Positions 17,415 through 25,698 of a stretch of 64,000 nucleotides of DNA are shown here, piece by piece (position 1 is the stretch's first letter; every line of letters begins with the position of its first letter). This DNA is from Pacificibacter marinus (GTDB lineage Bacteria; Pseudomonadota; Alphaproteobacteria; Rhodobacterales; Rhodobacteraceae), in NCBI RefSeq assembly GCF_900109555.1, contig NZ_FNZV01000001.1:124001-188000 (forward strand). The letters are read 5' to 3'. A program made the translations under genes and the position numbers. Below the pieces are notes generated by a model that saw nothing but the letters and a program-made list of their open reading frames with translations, had not been told where the DNA came from and searched no databases.

Positions 17415-20400
17415 TTAGTCTGGGCGTTTGACCCTAAACACGGCTAAGTACAAGGCAGGCACAAACACCAGCGTGATGACCGTTCCTGCGATAATCCCGC
17501 CCATCATTGCAAAGGCCATTGGCCCCCAGAACACCTGACGTGAGATCGGGATCAGCGCCAAACTGGCCGCAGCTGCGGTCAGCAAAATGGGTCGTGCTCG
17601 CGCATCACTGGCATCAAATACAGCGGTCCAAGCATCGCGCCCCTTACCGCGCAAGACTTCGATTTCGGTGACCAGAATGATCGAGTTGCGGATCAAAATA
17701 CCCACCAGAGCTAGAACACCAAGGATGGCCACGAAACCAAGCGGCGCGCCAGATGGCAACAAGGCCGCGACGACACCGATCAAACCCAAAGGTGCTACAC
17801 AGAATACAATGAACCCCAATCGGAACCCTTGCATCTGCACCATGATCAGCGTCAGCATGATCAGCAACATAACCGGAACGACCGCAACGATTGGTGCTTG
17901 GCTTTCTTCACTCGATTCAACAGATCCGCCAACCACAACTTCATAACCAAACGGCAAATCTTGGTTGAAGGCTGCGATTTTTTCAGACAACGCCGCGACA
18001 ATTGTAGCAGGTTGATCTGAGGTTATAATCGCTGCTTTGACGGTGATGGTGGGCGCACGATCCCTTTGGTGAATCACGGGCTGCTCCGTGTCATATCCAA
18101 AGGTCGCGATAGAGCGCAGCGGGATCGACCGCCCCTCAGATGTTGCGAGCTGCAAGTTGGACAATGCTTCAACAGACTGGCGATCCTCTTTGTCACCACG
18201 GGCACGAATATCGACCAAATAGTTTTCATCGCGCAAGGACGTCACGGATTTACCATTGTAAATAGTGTTCAGCGTTGCAGCAATATCGCTGGACGACAGT
18301 CCAAGCTGGCGGGCTTTGTCTTGCAAAATATCAATGCGGACCACGCGTGCAGGTTCATTCCAATCCATAACAATGCCGCCCAAACGGTCATCCGTTGAGA
18401 TCAAGGCCGCCAATTCACGCCCACGATCACGCACAACATCCAGATCAGATCCACTCAGCCTATATTGCACAGGCCGCCCGACAGGTGGGCCAATTTCCAA
18501 AAGCTTGATAAAGATATCAGCACTCGGAAATTTGGTGAGCGCAATGTCATTCAATTTCACACGCAAAGCATCACGGGCTTCAATCGAAGGTGTTTGGATC
18601 ACAATTTGCCCCGTGTGTGGACCAGGGGTAGGCACGTCATATGACAACAAGAAACGCGGTGCACCACGGCCAACATAAGATGTCCAAAACAGAGTGTTTT
18701 CATCATCCGCTAAGTAGGTTTCAAAACGATCCATTTGCGCTTGGGTTTCTGAAATCGACGTATTTTGCGCCAGAGCTATATCAACGATCAACTCAGGGCG
18801 ATCAGAGTTTGGAAAGAACTGCTGTTCCACAAACCGCAGCCCGTAAATGGAGACTGCAAAAACAATCAGCGTGGCACCGATTGTGACCCAGCGAAACCGC
18901 ATCGCGCGCAACAATACAGCATGAAACCCGCGACGGAATCGCCCGGGTTTCGCATCATGATGCTTCATCTTTTTGGGCAGCAATGTCACCCCGATCAACG
19001 GCGCGAACAGCACAGCCACGACCCAAGACACAGTCAAGGAAACCGCAATTACAACGAACAGCGAAAAGGTAAATTCACCCGCCGCTGAAGTGTTCAACCC
19101 AATCGGGATAAACCCGGCCACAGTGATCAGCGTGCCCGTCAACATCGGAAAGGCAATCGACGTCCACGCGTATGAGGCAGACGCGATACGACTTTCACCC
19201 TTTTCCATCCGCGAAATCATCGTTTCAATCGCAATCATGGCGTCGTCCACGAGCAGCCCCAAAGCGATGATCAACGCCCCTAGAGAAATGCGCTGCAAGG
19301 TCAGCCCCATGTAATCAATGATCACAAATGTAATCGCCAAAACAAGCGGAATGGTCAGCGCCACGGCCAAACCAGCGCGCATCCCAAGACTAACAAAACT
19401 CACGGCAAGCACGATCAAAACGGCTTCGATAAGCGCCTGAATGAAATGGCCGACAGCTTCGTCCACCACATGCGGTTGGTTGGCAACTTGGTGAATTTCG
19501 ATCCCAATCGGCAACTCTGTAATCGCATGATCAATCACTTGATCCAGCGCGACGCCAAAGTCCACAATGTTGGCCCCTTGGCGCATGCCCACAGACAGCC
19601 CAATGGCGGCTTGGCCATTAAAGCGGAACAGTTCAGAGGGCGGATCTTGATACCCACGTTGAATATCTGCCACGTCGGTCAGGGGGAAAAATTGATCCCC
19701 GACCCGCAAGTTAATATCTGCAAGGCTGTCCGCATCCGAAAACTGCCCAGCCACGCGCACCAAAATTTGTTCTGGTCCCGCTTTGATCACCCCCGAGGGC
19801 AAGATCGCATTTTGCGCGGCAAGCGTTCCCATCACGGCATCGTGATTTAAGCCAAGAGCAGCCATACGTTCGGTTGAGAAATCAAGATAGATCACCTCAT
19901 CCTGAACACCGTAAATGTCAACTTTACCTGAATCATCAAGAGCTTGGACTTCTCGGCGCACCTCTTCGACAAAATCGCGCACTTCGCGTGGCGAAAACCC
20001 GTCATAGGTAAAAGCGTAAAGGTTGCCGAACACATCCCCAAAATTATCATTGAACTGAAAGCCGGAAAATTCTTCGGGGAACTCTCCACGAATGTCGCTC
20101 ATCATACTGCGCACACGCTGCCAAATACGTGGTAGTTCCCCCGCATCGGTTGAGGCCAAAAGTTCAATATAAACAACGGATTGCCCAGCGGCGGTCACAG
20201 AGCGCGTGAAATCAAGTTCGGGCAGTTCTTCGAGCTTTTTCTCAATTCTATCGGTGACTTGAGACAGTGTTTGTTCAACATCCGCCCCCGGCAACGCGCC
20301 TGAGACGATCATGGTTTTGATCGCAAAATTGGGATCTTCTTCACGGCCGATGTTCATGTATGAAATCGTGCCAGCAACGATGGAAACGATCATTAAGAAC

Positions 20401-20453
20401 CAAACAAACGATCTATGTGAAAGCGCCCAATCGGACAGATTAAAACGGTTCAT
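17415..20453 (-). CDS. RND-family efflux pump inner-membrane transporter
   Basis: A 1012-residue RND permease of the HAE1/AcrB superfamily. It has about twelve transmembrane helices in two repeats with two large periplasmic loops. The proton-relay aspartate pair lies in GLLVDDAMIAIETM in the fourth helix. It is shorter than AcrB (1049). It starts 4 bp inside the end of the second adaptor gene and is the last gene of a three-gene minus-strand operon. No outer-membrane channel gene is present, so a TolC-like protein must come from elsewhere. The substrate cannot be read from sequence. Confidence 0.9.
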   Translation of the reverse strand: MNRFNLSDWALSHRSFVWFLMIVSIVAGTISYMNIGREEDPNFAIKTMIVSGALPGADVEQTLSQVTDRIEKKLEELPELDFTRSVTAAGQSVVYIELLASTDAGELPRIWQRVRSMMSDIRGEFPEEFSGFQFNDNFGDVFGNLYAFTYDGFSPREVRDFVEEVRREVQALDDSGKVDIYGVQDEVIYLDFSTERMAALGLNHDAVMGTLAAQNAILPSGVIKAGPEQILVRVAGQFSDADSLADINLRVGDQFFPLTDVADIQRGYQDPPSELFRFNGQAAIGLSVGMRQGANIVDFGVALDQVIDHAITELPIGIEIHQVANQPHVVDEAVGHFIQALIEAVLIVLAVSFVSLGMRAGLAVALTIPLVLAITFVIIDYMGLTLQRISLGALIIALGLLVDDAMIAIETMISRMEKGESRIASASYAWTSIAFPMLTGTLITVAGFIPIGLNTSAAGEFTFSLFVVIAVSLTVSWVVAVLFAPLIGVTLLPKKMKHHDAKPGRFRRGFHAVLLRAMRFRWVTIGATLIVFAVSIYGLRFVEQQFFPNSDRPELIVDIALAQNTSISETQAQMDRFETYLADDENTLFWTSYVGRGAPRFLLSYDVPTPGPHTGQIVIQTPSIEARDALRVKLNDIALTKFPSADIFIKLLEIGPPVGRPVQYRLSGSDLDVVRDRGRELAALISTDDRLGGIVMDWNEPARVVRIDILQDKARQLGLSSSDIAATLNTIYNGKSVTSLRDENYLVDIRARGDKEDRQSVEALSNLQLATSEGRSIPLRSIATFGYDTEQPVIHQRDRAPTITVKAAIITSDQPATIVAALSEKIAAFNQDLPFGYEVVVGGSVESSEESQAPIVAVVPVMLLIMLTLIMVQMQGFRLGFIVFCVAPLGLIGVVAALLPSGAPLGFVAILGVLALVGILIRNSIILVTEIEVLRGKGRDAWTAVFDASDARARPILLTAAAASLALIPISRQVFWGPMAFAMMGGIIAGTVITLVFVPALYLAVFRVKRPD

Positions 20454-21523
20454 TGGGACATACTCCGTCCAATATTTTGTCCTTCATGCAAAGAATGGAT
20501 GCCGCGCAAAACGACCTCATCCCCAACAGCGATACCTTTGGTCACGCGCACGCGATCACCAAAGCGCGCACCTAAAGTCACAGGTTGCAGTGAAACAGTG
20601 TTTTGCGCCCGCGAAACCAGCCACACGGCAGACGTGCCGTTTTGGGTCAACACGGCATCATACGGCACGCTTACAACCAATGCGTCATCGGCAATGGCAT
20701 TCATTTGCACAAGCGCCCCAAAGCGAAACTCTTGGGGGGGCGACGACAATAGAAAATGTGCGCGCCGCGTACGTGTCGTGCTTTCGGCGACGGGATCAAT
20801 CCGAAACAATGTGGCCGTTGTTGTGCTGTTCGGGTTGGCCACCAAAGCGACATCAAAGCGCATGCCAATGTCCAGATCCGCCAGCCCCTGTTCGCTGACG
20901 TCCACAACAGCCTCACGTTCATCCGTGCTGGCAAGTCTGAGCACTTCAAGCCCCTGAGAGACAGATGCGCCAGTATCCAAAAACGCCCCTGTGATCACCC
21001 CGTCTTGCGGAGCACGTAATATGCCAAGGTCGAGTTTATCTTGCGCGCGCGCCAAATTGGCTTGTGCTTGTTCTAAACCCGCTTGGGCCGCGACCAAAGC
21101 ACGCTGTGCGTCTTCTTGACGTGTGATTGAATCCACCCCACGCGTGGCCAATTCCGTCGCACGATTGGCCGCTTGTTGCGCGGCACCAAGATTGGTTTCT
21201 GCCACCAAAACACCCGCTTGCGCACTGCGCAGCTCGGCTTGAAAATCTTTCGGATCAAGGCGGGCCAGCTCATCCCCTTTGAACACAAGCGCACCAAGGT
21301 CAACACGGCGCTCAACCAAAGTTCCGCTGAGTGGAAACCCCAGTGATACTTCATTTCCAGCCGCAACAGTTCCAATATAAGTGATTTCATCCAACACGCC
21401 TGCGCCCACAATTTGTGTCACAACGGGGCGCGGAACAGTTGATACAATTTCAAAAGATAGATCGGATTCAGCCAGTGCAGGTGTCGCCAACATCAAGGCA
21501 GATAAAAAGATAAAACGGTTCAT
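20450..21523 (-). CDS. RND efflux periplasmic adaptor (MFP) 2
   Basis: A 357-residue HlyD/AcrA-type adaptor. It has a signal peptide (1-18), a lipoyl half-motif (GTVAAGNEVSLGFPLSGTLVER), a coiled-coil hairpin (about 95-165, rich in Ala, Gln and Glu), the second lipoyl half (RAPQDGVITGAFLDTGASVSQG), and beta-barrel and membrane-proximal domains. It bridges the RND pump to an outer-membrane channel. Start and stop overlap the flanking genes by 4 bp on each side, which shows tight coupling. There is no lipobox cysteine. Confidence 0.87.
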   Translation of the reverse strand: MNRFIFLSALMLATPALAESDLSFEIVSTVPRPVVTQIVGAGVLDEITYIGTVAAGNEVSLGFPLSGTLVERRVDLGALVFKGDELARLDPKDFQAELRSAQAGVLVAETNLGAAQQAANRATELATRGVDSITRQEDAQRALVAAQAGLEQAQANLARAQDKLDLGILRAPQDGVITGAFLDTGASVSQGLEVLRLASTDEREAVVDVSEQGLADLDIGMRFDVALVANPNSTTTATLFRIDPVAESTTRTRRAHFLLSSPPQEFRFGALVQMNAIADDALVVSVPYDAVLTQNGTSAVWLVSRAQNTVSLQPVTLGARFGDRVRVTKGIAVGDEVVLRGIHSLHEGQNIGRSMSQ

Positions 21524-22602
21524 TGATCAACCTCTTCTGCGGCTTGCACAAGACGCCCAGGGAACAACAACTGCGTACCCGCAACGATGACCAAAGTCCC
21601 TTCTGCAATCCCATCTTTCACAACAATGCGCCCCGTTTCAAATCGCTCCACGGTGATCACTTGTGCGGAAACCGTCATCGTTTCAGGGTCGACGACCCAC
21701 ACAGCAGGCCCTTGAGATGTGGCGCTCATTGCACTGTAAGGCACGACGATGCCCGCGCCTGCCGACACAATCGTACTGCCACGCACCGCATCACCATACT
21801 CAACACCAGCAGGCCGTTGTTCGACACTCACCTTGACCGCCACAGTGCCTTTGGTCGGATCAATTAACGGTGATATTTCGCGAACCGTGCCCGTAAAAGC
21901 CTGATCAGGGTGCCGCAAAGGCGTCATTTCCATTGTCTTAAATCCACCCGCAGTGGTCAGCAAACTTTCAGGTGCGTCAAACAGTGCGTCAACCGCGTTT
22001 CCCAAGGCCAATTCGACAACGGGTTGCACCGCGCCGATCACCTGCCCGGGCTCCACATGACGCGCAATAACAGTTGCCGCGTCGGGGGCCGTCACGACCG
22101 TATCCTCAAGCGCCTTTTGCGCCAAATCAAGATCAGCACGGGCTTGGGCCAACCCGCCTTCTTTCACGCGGGCCTGATCGGCTGCGGCATCGCGCGCCAC
22201 ACGCGTCGTTGCCCCGCGTTCCAGCAAAGAATCTTGGCGACGCAAATCTTCTAACGCTTGATCAAGATCAGCGGACGCAGTCGACACAGCGGCACGTGCG
22301 GCCCGTAAAGCTTGCTCTTGCTGAATAGCATTTATGCGCGCCAAAACGGTCCCTGCGGCAACAAAATCGCCCTCTTGTACATCAACGCTATCGACCCGCC
22401 CCCCGCTGGGGAATGAAACGCTTAGCGAATCTCGGGCAACAATTTCGCCCGTCAATGAAATGCTGCGTTCGATAACCGTGGATTGCGCTGTCACCATTTC
22501 CACCACCAAAGGTGTTTCGGCCATGGCGGAACTCGCTGTCGCACTGGCCAAAATCAACAGGCGCAGCGGCACTGTTATTTTCTTAACATATCTAAAGTAC
22601 AT
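21520..22602 (-). CDS. RND efflux periplasmic adaptor (MFP) 1
   Basis: A 360-residue HlyD/AcrA-type adaptor, first in the efflux operon. An N-terminal hydrophobic leader (about residues 8-28, ending in AMA) precedes the lipoyl half (GEIVARDSLSVSFPSGGRVDSV), a coiled-coil hairpin (about 85-160), the second lipoyl half (VTAPDAATVIARHVEPGQVIGA) and barrel domains. It is clearly diverged from the adaptor encoded next to it, so the pair is not a recent duplicate. The ATG at 22602 gives the best leader; the frame remains open to 22668. Two inverted repeats lie between it and the divergent TetR gene. Confidence 0.85.
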   Translation of the reverse strand: MYFRYVKKITVPLRLLILASATASSAMAETPLVVEMVTAQSTVIERSISLTGEIVARDSLSVSFPSGGRVDSVDVQEGDFVAAGTVLARINAIQQEQALRAARAAVSTASADLDQALEDLRRQDSLLERGATTRVARDAAADQARVKEGGLAQARADLDLAQKALEDTVVTAPDAATVIARHVEPGQVIGAVQPVVELALGNAVDALFDAPESLLTTAGGFKTMEMTPLRHPDQAFTGTVREISPLIDPTKGTVAVKVSVEQRPAGVEYGDAVRGSTIVSAGAGIVVPYSAMSATSQGPAVWVVDPETMTVSAQVITVERFETGRIVVKDGIAEGTLVIVAGTQLLFPGRLVQAAEEVDQ

Positions 22603-22674
22603 CAACTCACGCGAACCTTCTACTATGCGGTCTATCGCGTGGACCAGAAGGTCAATACGAAATATCAATTCTAA

Positions 22675-22688
22675 ATAGCGACCGCTAT
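22675..22688. promoter_or_regulatory. Inverted repeat upstream of the RND operon
   Basis: ATAGCG-AC-CGCTAT, perfect 6-bp arms with a 2-nt spacer, 73 bp upstream of the first adaptor gene. It is a typical TetR-type operator shape. Confidence 0.5.
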
Positions 22689-22712
22689 CTGCACCGGATA
22701 TAAAGCTGGCAC

Positions 22713-22738
22713 ATTCAGATTACAACTGATATCTGAAT
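22713..22738. promoter_or_regulatory. Inverted repeat directly before the TetR gene
   Basis: ATTCAGAT (22713-22720) and ATCTGAAT (22731-22738) form perfect 8-bp arms around a 10-nt spacer, ending 3 bp before the TetR start codon. It probably mediates autoregulation and control of the divergent efflux operon. Confidence 0.6.
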
Positions 22739-22741
22739 TAT

Positions 22742-23380
22742 ATGAATACAATACTAAAACCAGCAACGTCCCGTGCAAAATCACAACAAAAAACCCGCAA
22801 AGCTCTGCTTAAAGCGGGTGCGACTCTTATTGCGCGAAATGGATTTTCCGGCGCATCTGTACGCGATATCGCGAGTCTGGCGGGCTATACTCAAGGAGCT
22901 TTTTACTCCAATTTTCAAAGCAAGGATGACTTGGTTTTTGCCATCATGCGCGACATGTTTCAGCAAGCCTATGAAACAATCACATCCGCCGAAAAATCAA
23001 ATTCCACGTCGCCTGCGGACCTCGCACAAGACATCACGACTTGGCTGAATGATCTTTGCAGCTCGAATGAAAAAGCGCAGCTTGAAACCGAAATCAGCCT
23101 GCACGCCATGCGCGACGAAAAATTCGCCCTCAGCTTTTATGCCCTTCTGGACGATCACTCACTTAAAATGACGCAAATTTTAGAGAAAATCGCACATGAA
23201 CGACAGCTAGAGCTCTGCGTCCCTGTCGAAAAAATTGGTAAAGGCATGATTGCTATGGCGCGCGGTTTTAACCTGATGATGCCGCACCGCGACCCAAAAG
23301 TCGTCTCGGACACTTTGCAGATTTTCCTCGAAGCCGTTTTGCAAGCTCGGACAAAACCCAAAGTGCACAGCAAGCCGTAA
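22742..23380 (+). CDS. TetR-family regulator of the RND operon
   Basis: A 212-residue TetR/AcrR-family repressor. The helix-turn-helix lies at about 37-60 (SGASVRDIASLAGYTQGAFYSNFQSKDDL), followed by an all-helical effector domain similar to the C-terminal type of MexZ/AcrR relatives. It diverges from the two-adaptor RND operon across 139 bp that hold two inverted repeats, so it very likely represses that operon and itself. The ATG lies only 3 bp after the second repeat and has a weak ribosome site. Confidence 0.85.
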   Translation: MNTILKPATSRAKSQQKTRKALLKAGATLIARNGFSGASVRDIASLAGYTQGAFYSNFQSKDDLVFAIMRDMFQQAYETITSAEKSNSTSPADLAQDITTWLNDLCSSNEKAQLETEISLHAMRDEKFALSFYALLDDHSLKMTQILEKIAHERQLELCVPVEKIGKGMIAMARGFNLMMPHRDPKVVSDTLQIFLEAVLQARTKPKVHSKP

Positions 23381-23907
23381 GGACAAGCAGCTGAACACTA
23401 TATCCTCAATAGAAAATGATACATCAAACCGACGCGACTGAATAAGGCAGAAAGCTTTGACCTCCTACGCATCTGACCTAAGCGCATTTCGCATGCCATT
23501 CTCATCAGCGGCTCTAGAAATCATTGATCACGCCGGAAGCCATCGTGTACGGCATCAAAGTTCCGCAAGGCGAAACCAATCACATCTAATTTGCATCTTT
23601 CCTTGCGAAGGTTGCGCGCAAAAGAACGTAACAAACTGCGATAAGATCAGTCGCAGACTACAGCTCAACCGCCACAATTCTAGCGCGCCTCCACCCCACT
23701 GACCGCCCGTTTCTTAAGCTAAATGTCGCACCTTGCCACCGCCCAGCCCCATTTTGAGCGAAGCGCCGCCGATTTTGTTTAGCCAAACCCCAATTCACGC
23801 CAATCTCAGGTTTCGCGACTTGAAATTCCTACATCTCAGTATTGTACTTGCTGCAGCATGTCAGTAATTACAGTGTCTTGTCAGGAAGTTAAGGGAATTT
23901 ATTTCTT
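23381..23907. other. 527-bp stretch without a recognisable gene
   Basis: Between the TetR gene and opgG. It holds only short open frames; the longest on the plus strand (23457-23702, 81 codons) has no ribosome site and a composition unlike a real protein here. No strong hairpin, repeat or tRNA is visible. It presumably contains the opg promoter. Confidence 0.5.
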
Positions 23908-25506
23908 ATGCTCAAATGTGAAATACGCGGGTCCATCACGCGCCGCCATGCCATCACTGGTTTGCTGTCCACGGTCGCTGCAACAGCGCTCGCGGCGCCT
24001 ATGTCTGCGCTGGCCCAAGAATTAGCAGAGGTGCCTGAAAAGACACCATTCAACTTTGATTTACTCACCGAGCAAATGCGCGCGGCGGCACTCCAACCAC
24101 CAAAACCAGCAGACGCCATCGAAGGCTTTTTGACAAAACTTTCCTATGACGACTATCAACGCGTGCGTTTTGATCGCAAACGGACCCGCTGGGCCGATGC
24201 AGAAAACATGCCTTTCCACCTGAATGCCTTTCACCCTGGCTGGCTGTTCAACGAACCTGTCCTTCTCAATGAAGTCGTCGATGGCATCGCAACACCGATG
24301 GGCTTCTCGACTGCGGATTTCGATTACTCCGATGTAAAGGCCGAAATTCCGGCCAACTTTGAAATGCCCGGCGTCGCTGGCTTTCGGTTGATGGCCCCCC
24401 TTAATCGCGCTGATCATTATGACGAGCTTGTTGCGTTTTTGGGCGCGAGCTATTTTCGCGCTCTTGGGCGTGACAATCGTTACGGCCTGTCGGCACGGGG
24501 CTTGGCGGTCAATACCGGCATGCCCAATGGGGAAGAATTCCCTCGTTTCACAGACTTCTGGCTTGAGCGCCCGACACAAAATTCTGACAGGGTTGTACTG
24601 TATGCCGCGCTTAAATCAACATCCGTCACAGGGGCATATAAGTTTGTCATAAAGCCCAGCCAAACCACAGTTATGGAAGTCACCGCACGACTGTTTATGC
24701 GCAAAAATGTGCAGCAATTGGGGATCGCCCCGCTGACGTCAATGTTCTTGTTCGGCGGCGCAGATCCTGGGGATTTCAACGACTTTCGCCCCGCCGTACA
24801 CGACAGCGACCATTTGGTCCTGAATACGCAAAACGGTGACACGTTCGTGCGGCCTTTAACCAACCCGGGCCAGCTTGGGCATTCTTATCTGACGGCGCAA
24901 AACCCGATGTCTTTCGGTTTGATACAGCGGCAGCGCGACTTTGACCAATACCTCGACGCACAAGCGCACTACGAACGACGCCCGTCACTAATGGTCGAAC
25001 CGATTGGTGAATGGGGTCAAGGCTCTGTGCGTCTGATGGAAATTCCATCCGATCTAGAAGGCAATGACAACATAGTGGCCTACTGGGTGCCTGAAACGCC
25101 CCCAGCCAAGGGGGAAAGCCTAGAGGTTTCGTATCGTTTGCATTGGGGCATGTCGCCAAGCGGTGACAGATCATCTGATCGCGCCCAAATCGTGCGAACC
25201 CGTATCGGCGATGGCGGCGTTGCAGGCGTACAAAAAGAAACTGACAGAATAAAATTTGTCGTGGACTTTAAGGGCGGTGCTCTTTCAAAGCTGCCGGACG
25301 ACGCGGATGTCGTGCCGCAGGTCACTGTTTTGCGCGGCAAACTTGCCCAAGCAATCTTTTCGCGTGTTGACGGGACTGATTTGTGGCGCCTTGTCATAGA
25401 AGCCGTGCCCGATAATTCTGAAACTTCGATGGAACTTCAGGCCGCCATCAATGGTTATGGTCACATCCTGACCGAAACATGGCTGTACCAATGGAAAGCG
25501 TTATGA
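23908..25506 (+). CDS. opgG: OpgG/OpgD-type periplasmic glucan biosynthesis protein
   Basis: A 532-residue MdoG-family protein. The N-terminus carries a twin-arginine pattern (TRRHAITGLLSTVAATALAA) ending in ALA near residue 36. The MdoG domain follows (FNFDLLTEQMRAAALQPP, LSYDDYQRVRF, GASYFRALGRDNRYGLSARGLAV). OpgG acts in the periplasm on beta-1,2-glucan backbones that OpgH makes and exports. In E. coli the Tat-exported paralogue is OpgD, so the name follows operon position. It is followed, with a 4-bp overlap, by a small gene and then opgH and opgC, the opgGIHC order described for Rhodobacter sphaeroides. Confidence 0.9.
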   Translation: MLKCEIRGSITRRHAITGLLSTVAATALAAPMSALAQELAEVPEKTPFNFDLLTEQMRAAALQPPKPADAIEGFLTKLSYDDYQRVRFDRKRTRWADAENMPFHLNAFHPGWLFNEPVLLNEVVDGIATPMGFSTADFDYSDVKAEIPANFEMPGVAGFRLMAPLNRADHYDELVAFLGASYFRALGRDNRYGLSARGLAVNTGMPNGEEFPRFTDFWLERPTQNSDRVVLYAALKSTSVTGAYKFVIKPSQTTVMEVTARLFMRKNVQQLGIAPLTSMFLFGGADPGDFNDFRPAVHDSDHLVLNTQNGDTFVRPLTNPGQLGHSYLTAQNPMSFGLIQRQRDFDQYLDAQAHYERRPSLMVEPIGEWGQGSVRLMEIPSDLEGNDNIVAYWVPETPPAKGESLEVSYRLHWGMSPSGDRSSDRAQIVRTRIGDGGVAGVQKETDRIKFVVDFKGGALSKLPDDADVVPQVTVLRGKLAQAIFSRVDGTDLWRLVIEAVPDNSETSMELQAAINGYGHILTETWLYQWKAL

Positions 25507-25697
25507 CCAAAACGACACTTCAAAATGATGCTGGAACAGCTTGTATCTCTGATAATCCAGAGGCATGGGGTCCGCCCGAGGCCCCACTTGATATGCCACT
25601 CCAAAACCTGACCCCTGCCCCTATTGATCTTAAAATAGCGAACCAGATACGCCATCTGTTGGCAGGTCTGCGTATCGGACTTCGACACGAGATATAA
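25503..25697 (+). CDS. Small opgI-like gene between opgG and opgH
   Basis: A 64-residue open frame whose ATG overlaps the opgG stop (ATGA) and whose TAA ends one base before the opgH TTG. The product has no signal peptide or membrane helix. It contains a Pro-rich PPEAPLDMPLQNLTPAP stretch and a basic C-terminus. The opgGIHC operon of R. sphaeroides, as I recall it, also has a small gene (opgI) at this place. The DMPLQ stretch is reminiscent of the short cytoplasmic N-terminus of OpgH proteins, so an alternative is that this is the N-terminal part of OpgH separated by a frameshift or by design. Tight coupling on both sides supports translation. Confidence 0.6.
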   Translation: MTKTTLQNDAGTACISDNPEAWGPPEAPLDMPLQNLTPAPIDLKIANQIRHLLAGLRIGLRHEI

Positions 25698-25698
25698 T

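Noticed and set aside
23457-23702. 81-codon open frame in the gap before opgG
   Set aside because: No ribosome site, no recognisable motif and odd composition. Kept as non-coding.
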